Source: Methylococcaceae bacterium (GTDB lineage Bacteria; Pseudomonadota; Gammaproteobacteria; Methylococcales; Methylomonadaceae). From it: 27,601 nucleotides of DNA. This document shows, piece by piece, positions 23,368 to 27,601 of this stretch; positions within the stretch are counted from its first letter, which is position 1; every line of letters begins with the position of its first letter. Location: positions 1-27,601 of the forward strand of contig RFQK01000003.1 in NCBI GenBank assembly GCA_009925045.1. Direction: 5' to 3'. The position numbers and the translations under genes were made by a program. A model generated the notes under the pieces. That model had not been told where the DNA came from. It saw nothing but the letters and a program-made list of their open reading frames with translations, and searched no databases.

Positions 23368-25278
23368 ATGAAACCAATTCGCACCGATCATACACTTTGT
23401 ACTCTGCTCGCGATGATGACAGCAACACCCGTAGTTGCGGCACCCAGCATCAAATCTGTTGAATTTTTTAGCATGAGTTCACCCTCCACGGTTGAACAAA
23501 AAGCGGCCATCTACACTAACGCCAAGATCCAATACAATTACAAAGATGGCACCAGTAAAACCTATGATTTGCAATATCAACCGCTTGCCAATACCAATCA
23601 AGTAATAGGGGGTGGTTCAGTCGGAGGTATTTTAGACTCTTCTGACAAATATTTGAGCGATAAAGACGGTATCTTAAGTTCTGATGCACCAGATGGAAGT
23701 TCTTTAATTAAAATCTCTGGAATGAAGGCATCCTCTTCGGCCAGTAATCCCTTAGCGTTGGTCGCTCATTTCGAATATCGCGAATTGCCTCCGAACGACG
23801 GTGCAAGCACCGGCACTTTTTGGAGTAAATTACCAGCGACTGTGGGCTTTTTTAAATTAGATCAAAATAAAAAAACGGGTGCGCTTTCAGCCTTTGATTA
23901 TGACCCAATTAGTTTTAGCAAAGTAAACGGTGGCTGGATCCATTGCGGATCGACACTTTCGGCCTGGAACACCCATTTAAGCTCAGAGGAATACGAACCT
24001 GATGCTAAAGTCAGAGAAGGTCTAAGTAAAGCAACTGACTCTGATGATGGAACCGACATTAATAGTTTCAGCCAGTATTACTTTGGTGACAAGACACATG
24101 CCAATCCTTATCGTTACGGACTCGTTCCAGAAGTATCAATCAAATCAAATGGCACCACCTCTGTTGTAAAACACTATGCAACCGGCCGCTTTGCACGTGA
24201 AATGCTGGAACTGGCAGCTGACAATAAAACCGCTATTTCCGGTGATGATGGTGCGAATACAGGCCTTTTCATGTTTGTTGCCGATCAAGCTAAGAATCTT
24301 TCTGCGGGAACGATTTATGCTGCCAAGGCGATCAAACAAACTGATTTAAACCTTGATTTGCAATGGATCAATTTGGGACATGCTAAGGACCAAGAGATTG
24401 AAAAATACGTGACTCAAGGCGTTAAGTTTAGTGATCTGTTTGATGTGTCAATCACTGATCCGACAGACACAACTTACAAAAAAGTGTTGTCTTACTCAGG
24501 CACTGAATGGCTCAGACTTAAAACAAGCAACCGCCTTGGCATGAAATCCTCGGAGATTGAACAAGCGGCAGCTTTTCTGGAAACCAGACGTTATGCTGTT
24601 CTGAAAGGTGCAACCACCGAGTTCAGTAAAATGGAATATATCACTTTCAATCCAAGCGACAGAAAGTTTTATATTACGATTTCACGTGTTGAAAAAGGCA
24701 TGATTGACAGCCTTGGCGACATTCAAAAAATGGCGCGTAATGACGCAGGTCTTATTTACGAAATGGCAACTGCCAAGAGTGTTTCTGATAGCAAAGGAAA
24801 CCTGATCAAAAGCGAATACGTGGGAAGCAATCTAACCCCAATTACGAGTTTGATTGGTGGCTGGAATGGCGGCACAAAAGACGCTGAGGGTAACCAATGT
24901 TCACAAGATAAAATTTGCGGTCCAGATAATCTGCGCTACGTTGACTCCATTCGGACCCTATTTATTGGTGAAGATACCAGCAGACGTAACAACAACTATG
25001 TCTGGGCTTACAATATCGACAGCAAAAAACTTTCCAAAATCCTCTCAACACCAATGAATGCTGAGGCAACCGGATTATTTGTAGCACCAAACTACAACGG
25101 GTTTTCTTATATCCTGAGTAATTTCCAACATCCAGGAGAAGGCGGAACCTTAGCAAATTACTTAGGCTCAGATAAAACTGCAGTGTTGGATAAACTTAAA
25201 TCCAACTGGGGTAATCTGAAAAATGCGGCTGTTGGCTATATTGGTACAACAGAGGGTGCATTACCTCCTTTGAAATAG
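23368..25278 (+). CDS. phoX: PhoX-family (DUF839) phosphatase, exported
   Basis: A 636-residue protein of the PhoX/DUF839 family, calcium- and iron-dependent alkaline phosphatases that act outside the cytoplasm. Visible family motifs are CGSTLSAWNTHLSSEEYEPD (C193; EEYEPD at 207-212), NPYRYGLVPEV, HYATGRFAREM, DDGANTGLFMFVAD, GPDNLRYVDS and FIGEDTSRRNNNYVWAY. The N terminus is hydrophobic at residues ~10-25 and ends in VVAAPS, resembling a Sec signal peptide. The twin-arginine motif usual for PhoX is not visible, which is unusual because cofactor-bearing PhoX is normally folded before export. A Pho box and a good ribosome-binding site (AGAGGTG) precede it. Together with the PhoA-type enzyme it gives the cell two different phosphatases. 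Confidence 0.88.
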   Translation: MKPIRTDHTLCTLLAMMTATPVVAAPSIKSVEFFSMSSPSTVEQKAAIYTNAKIQYNYKDGTSKTYDLQYQPLANTNQVIGGGSVGGILDSSDKYLSDKDGILSSDAPDGSSLIKISGMKASSSASNPLALVAHFEYRELPPNDGASTGTFWSKLPATVGFFKLDQNKKTGALSAFDYDPISFSKVNGGWIHCGSTLSAWNTHLSSEEYEPDAKVREGLSKATDSDDGTDINSFSQYYFGDKTHANPYRYGLVPEVSIKSNGTTSVVKHYATGRFAREMLELAADNKTAISGDDGANTGLFMFVADQAKNLSAGTIYAAKAIKQTDLNLDLQWINLGHAKDQEIEKYVTQGVKFSDLFDVSITDPTDTTYKKVLSYSGTEWLRLKTSNRLGMKSSEIEQAAAFLETRRYAVLKGATTEFSKMEYITFNPSDRKFYITISRVEKGMIDSLGDIQKMARNDAGLIYEMATAKSVSDSKGNLIKSEYVGSNLTPITSLIGGWNGGTKDAEGNQCSQDKICGPDNLRYVDSIRTLFIGEDTSRRNNNYVWAYNIDSKKLSKILSTPMNAEATGLFVAPNYNGFSYILSNFQHPGEGGTLANYLGSDKTAVLDKLKSNWGNLKNAAVGYIGTTEGALPPLK

Positions 25279-25295
25279 ATCACCACCACAAACAA

Positions 25296-25322
25296 CCTGG
25301 CCTTCTCAAAAAGGGGGCCAGG
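25296..25322. terminator. Hairpin after phoX, possible terminator
   Basis: CCTGGCC (25296-25302) pairs with GGCCAGG (25316-25322). It lies 17 bp after the phoX stop. There is no T run on the plus side, and on the reverse strand only a mixed T/G stretch follows, so termination is uncertain in either direction. Confidence 0.45.
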
Positions 25323-25339
25323 CTCAAGTATCAGATATA

Positions 25340-25516
25340 CTAGTAGTCAAAATTAACCGAGACAAAAACCGAACGCCCCATCGCTGCCACCGGCAATAAC
25401 TGTGGCAAAGGAAAACCCTGAGCATACGTCGACACGCTAGCTATTCCGCTTAAGGGATGTTAGTAGAATTTATCCAATAAGCTCTCGACACCAAAATTCA
25501 GTTGCCTATTTTTGTA
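25340..25516 (-). pseudogene. Remnant of a TonB-dependent receptor C terminus
   Basis: On the reverse strand a 58-codon stretch reads LNFGVESLLDKFY, then an internal TAA (25460-25462), then HPLSGIASVSTYAQGFPLPQ, LLPVAAMGRSVFVSVNFDY and a stop at 25340. The pattern of a GVxxLLDK strand, a loop, then GRSxxVSVNFDY with a terminal aromatic residue is the closing pair of strands of a TonB-dependent outer-membrane receptor. Everything upstream is gone; a stop lies just before, at 25517-25519. With the internal stop it cannot be functional. Confidence 0.7.
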
Positions 25517-25635
25517 CTAAAAATGAGCCTGATATCAATAAATCCGCACCTTATCGAAATATTCTAGAACAGCAGTTTTTAGCTTACAAATCATCTTCAA
25601 TAGCCCCAGGCATTAAAATATCGCCTAAGCACAGG
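25517..25635. other. Short gap, no feature seen
   Basis: AT-rich sequence between the receptor remnant and the 3' end of the nuclease gene. No gene, terminator or box was recognised. Confidence 0.4.
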
Positions 25636-27012
25636 CTAATGAGGGAAATTCAAACTCAATTGCACAACATCGGCTTTTCTTAAGGCCTTGATCAAAGTCA
25701 GATAGGTGTCACGATCGAATGCTGGTCTGCCTTGCTCCAACAATGCATGGACCTCGTCATCACTTTGCGCCGTGCCCAGATAACACCAATGATCAATGAT
25801 ATGAAAATCATTTGTCTCGCGGATAGCTATGGCTCCAGGATAAGGCCAACTGTTGAGTTTAAGTTTACTCATGGCGGTTTGTAAACGCATAGCATGTTGC
25901 AAACCAGACTCTTTGCCGACGCAGGCTCCCCGACAACGTTTGAGTTGATGAGCAAAACACGGTTTACCGCTACCGATCTTGTCCAGGCCGAGTACTCCCA
26001 GACAAAGCTGATGTTGCTCAGCGATGCTACGCAGCGCTTTTTCAGCATCCCGTTTATTAGAGTACAAACCGTATAAATTAGCCTGAGAACCAAAATCTAG
26101 ATCGTCGGCCCAGGCTAAACGCGGCACCAACTGATCTTGTTTTTGCTCGAGTTGCCAGGCACACAGCGCATTTTTACGCCGTAGCCGTTGGTTATGTACT
26201 GGCGTCATTTGTTTGATCAGCTTGGCTTCGGTCAATAACGCACCCAGTTCTCCAGCGGTTTCGATCCAATCGATACGTTTGGTTTGCTGCGACAAACTCA
26301 TTTCCTTCGTTTGACGATGGTCTGCAGCAAAATGTGACAGGACTCGCTGGCGGATGTTGACACTTTTGCCAATGTACAGCGGCAAGTCATTTTCACCATA
26401 GAATAAATAGACGCCCGGCCCATCCGGCAAGTCGTGAATGAGATTTGGATCCAGTTGTGACGGCAGACTGGAGCGCTGCACCAATTTTTTAATCGTCTGT
26501 TCGATTACATCATTGGCAAACTGCTGATTAAGCTGTTGCCAAAACTGATAAATCAATTGAGCGTCTCCCAAAGCGCGATGACGCTCCTTCACCGTCAATT
26601 GATGGCGTTCAATCAAGCTATCAAGATTATGCCGATGATGTTGCGGATAAAGTGCCCGCGATAATTTGACAGTACACAACACCTGCGGTTTAAACACCAT
26701 TCCAAACCGTTTGAATTCATTTTTCAGAAATCCATAATCGAAGCGAGCGTTGTGAGCAATGAATAATTTGCCATGCAATAAAGCATTAACTTCTTGCGCC
26801 ACCTGTTCAAAGTTTGGCGCATTTTCAAGCATGGCATTACTGATGCCGGTCATCTGTTCGATAAACAATGGAATTCGCATCTGCGGATGCACCAACCGAC
26901 TCCATTCATGGACGCCAGTTTCATCCACCAAGATAATACCGATCTCGGTAATGCGATCTTTCGTGATTGAACCGCCAGTCGTTTCCAGGTCGACAAAAGC
27001 CAAGCCTTGCAT
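25636..27012 (-). CDS. DnaQ-like exonuclease fused to GIY-YIG (UvrC/Cho-like) nuclease
   Basis: A 458-residue fusion of two nucleases. Residues 1-~165 are a DEDD 3'-5' exonuclease like the DNA polymerase III epsilon subunit: DLETTGG (D8, E10), HNARFDYGFL and HRALGDAQ (H145, D150). Residues ~196-280 are a GIY-YIG endonuclease: GVYLFYG and LYIGKSVNIRQRVLSHF. After it, a UvrC-type cysteine cluster is seen in GKPCFAHQLKRCRGACVG. The UvrB-binding and C-terminal incision domains of UvrC are absent, as in Cho. This is a known bacterial fusion, probably acting in nucleotide-excision-type repair by incising 3' of damage, with the exonuclease helping processing. That role is inferred from the family. 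No operon partner is seen, and no clear promoter. Confidence 0.92.
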   Translation of the reverse strand: MQGLAFVDLETTGGSITKDRITEIGIILVDETGVHEWSRLVHPQMRIPLFIEQMTGISNAMLENAPNFEQVAQEVNALLHGKLFIAHNARFDYGFLKNEFKRFGMVFKPQVLCTVKLSRALYPQHHRHNLDSLIERHQLTVKERHRALGDAQLIYQFWQQLNQQFANDVIEQTIKKLVQRSSLPSQLDPNLIHDLPDGPGVYLFYGENDLPLYIGKSVNIRQRVLSHFAADHRQTKEMSLSQQTKRIDWIETAGELGALLTEAKLIKQMTPVHNQRLRRKNALCAWQLEQKQDQLVPRLAWADDLDFGSQANLYGLYSNKRDAEKALRSIAEQHQLCLGVLGLDKIGSGKPCFAHQLKRCRGACVGKESGLQHAMRLQTAMSKLKLNSWPYPGAIAIRETNDFHIIDHWCYLGTAQSDDEVHALLEQGRPAFDRDTYLTLIKALRKADVVQLSLNFPH

Positions 27013-27326
27013 AACATTCCTAATATTATCTGCTCGTTGGCATGGCAGTATGCCCTGAATAGATAGTGACTGCTAAGTTATCTGAAGCAAATCATTTTGG
27101 ACAGATATGACTTCCTGAGTGTCATCTAGATGAAGTAATGAAATTCACTCGTATGAATACTAATCGCGCTCAGATATCGGATTAACCATGCGTTCATCAC
27201 TTAAATTAGAACAAGATCTACCAAGCATCGACTTTATGACTATTTAACAACGCTAAAAAATCAAACAACTTTGGCTATTCGCAGGTCATACTTCAACTCT
27301 GAAATATCTTATAGAAACGTCGAAGA
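27013..27326. other. Intergenic region with a doubtful 19-codon ORF
   Basis: This region lies between the nuclease start and the partial gene at the right edge. The only open frame of note is 27188-27247 (+), MRSSLKLEQDLPSIDFMTI, without a ribosome-binding site. It may be the front of a lost gene or chance. A short palindrome, CATCTAGATG, lies near 27122-27131. No promoter was recognised with confidence. Confidence 0.3.
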
Positions 27327-27599
27327 TTATTGTTTTGTGAGTACAAATAATTTACTTTCATTATCGCCAACGTCTTGTTGCACCCCATACAAAACAGCTC
27401 CATTATTTCCAACAACAAAAAACAAATCTGAATTTGAAGTCCCCAAGGTAGTTTCCCATGCACGCAAAGTGCATGTGGTTTTATCATATTTGTAAGATAA
27501 AGAATATGGTTGTTCTTGCTGCAATCCTTCGGTACTGTCAGCCGAAACATGCACATGGATATTAGTTTTAACACTATTATTATCGAAATTGACAACTAC
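27327..27599 (-). CDS. Unknown protein, C-terminal part
   Basis: Reverse-strand frame open from the right edge (first full codon ending at 27599) to a stop at 27327-27329, giving at least 90 residues of an incomplete gene. It is rich in Asn, Thr, Val and Gly with alternating hydrophobic residues (NIHVHVSADSTEG, SYKYDKTTCTLRAWETT, DLFFVVGNNGAVLYG), which suggests beta strands and perhaps an exported protein. The first Met of this frame inside the window (27554) is probably not the start, because the frame is open and protein-like beyond it. The family is not recognised. Confidence 0.5.
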   Translation of the reverse strand, partial: VVVNFDNNSVKTNIHVHVSADSTEGLQQEQPYSLSYKYDKTTCTLRAWETTLGTSNSDLFFVVGNNGAVLYGVQQDVGDNESKLFVLTKQ

Positions 27600-27601
27600 A
27601 A

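Noticed and set aside
27090..27145. Possible Pho box around GTGTCAT at 27119.
   Set aside because: No second 7-mer at the 11-bp step on either strand, and no -10 at the expected distance.
1..27601. tRNA, CRISPR, insertion sequence or prophage.
   Set aside because: No cloverleaf, repeat-spacer array, transposase or phage protein was recognised by eye on either strand.

Overview
The window looks like chromosome from a gammaproteobacterial methylotroph, most likely a type I methanotroph (Methylococcales). This is inferred from gene content: the C-terminal part of an NAD-dependent formate dehydrogenase alpha subunit with fdhD and fdsD, a flavoprotein plus dihydropteroate-synthase-like pair of the kind linked to methanopterin cofactors in methylotrophs, and a phosphoketolase beside an unusual large pyruvate kinase. 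No tRNA, rRNA, CRISPR array, insertion sequence or phage gene was recognised.

Layout: 1-2331 fdhA (3' part), fdhD, fdsD. 2180-2647 a reverse-strand YgjP-like metalloprotein meeting fdsD tail to tail. 2821-4603 a Pho-controlled phosphate-selective porin with a strong terminator. 4653-8635 a broken sensor kinase, a cation-efflux transporter and an NtrC-type regulator. 8650-10123 msrB and a broken M18 aminopeptidase. 10124-10493 non-coding. 10494-12640 a 44-residue membrane peptide, a flavoprotein and a DUF6513/dihydropteroate-synthase-like protein. 12694-14005 phoU and a broken sixA containing a 12-copy hexanucleotide repeat. 14085-18659 a Pho-controlled operon of a GNAT-nitrilase fusion, a CYTH/CHAD protein and an alkaline phosphatase. 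18669-20364 (reverse) a broken pyruvate kinase. 20538-20757 two tandem Pho promoters driving a probable small RNA and a 16-codon ORF. 20747-23116 (reverse) phosphoketolase. 23368-25278 a PhoX-type phosphatase. 25340-25516 a TonB-receptor remnant. 25636-27012 (reverse) an exonuclease/GIY-YIG nuclease. 27327-27599 a partial unknown gene.

The unifying theme is phosphate. Eight sites, on both strands, read as Pho boxes (7-mer, 4-bp spacer, 7-mer), each followed by 10 bp and a -10-like hexamer. This is the geometry I recall for the E. coli phoA promoter. They precede the porin, phoU-sixA, the GNAT-nitrilase/CHAD/phosphatase operon, pyruvate kinase, phosphoketolase, PhoX, a putative ~60-nt RNA and a 16-codon ORF. 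Together these would form a phosphate-starvation island joining Pi uptake, Pi release from esters, polyphosphate-linked proteins and carbon flux through phosphoketolase and pyruvate kinase.

The second theme is damage. The kinase, apeB, sixA, the pyruvate kinase and the fdsD/ygjP junction each lack an internal or terminal conserved segment while their flanks look well conserved. This suggests several recent deletions, or an assembly problem, rather than simple point frameshifts.
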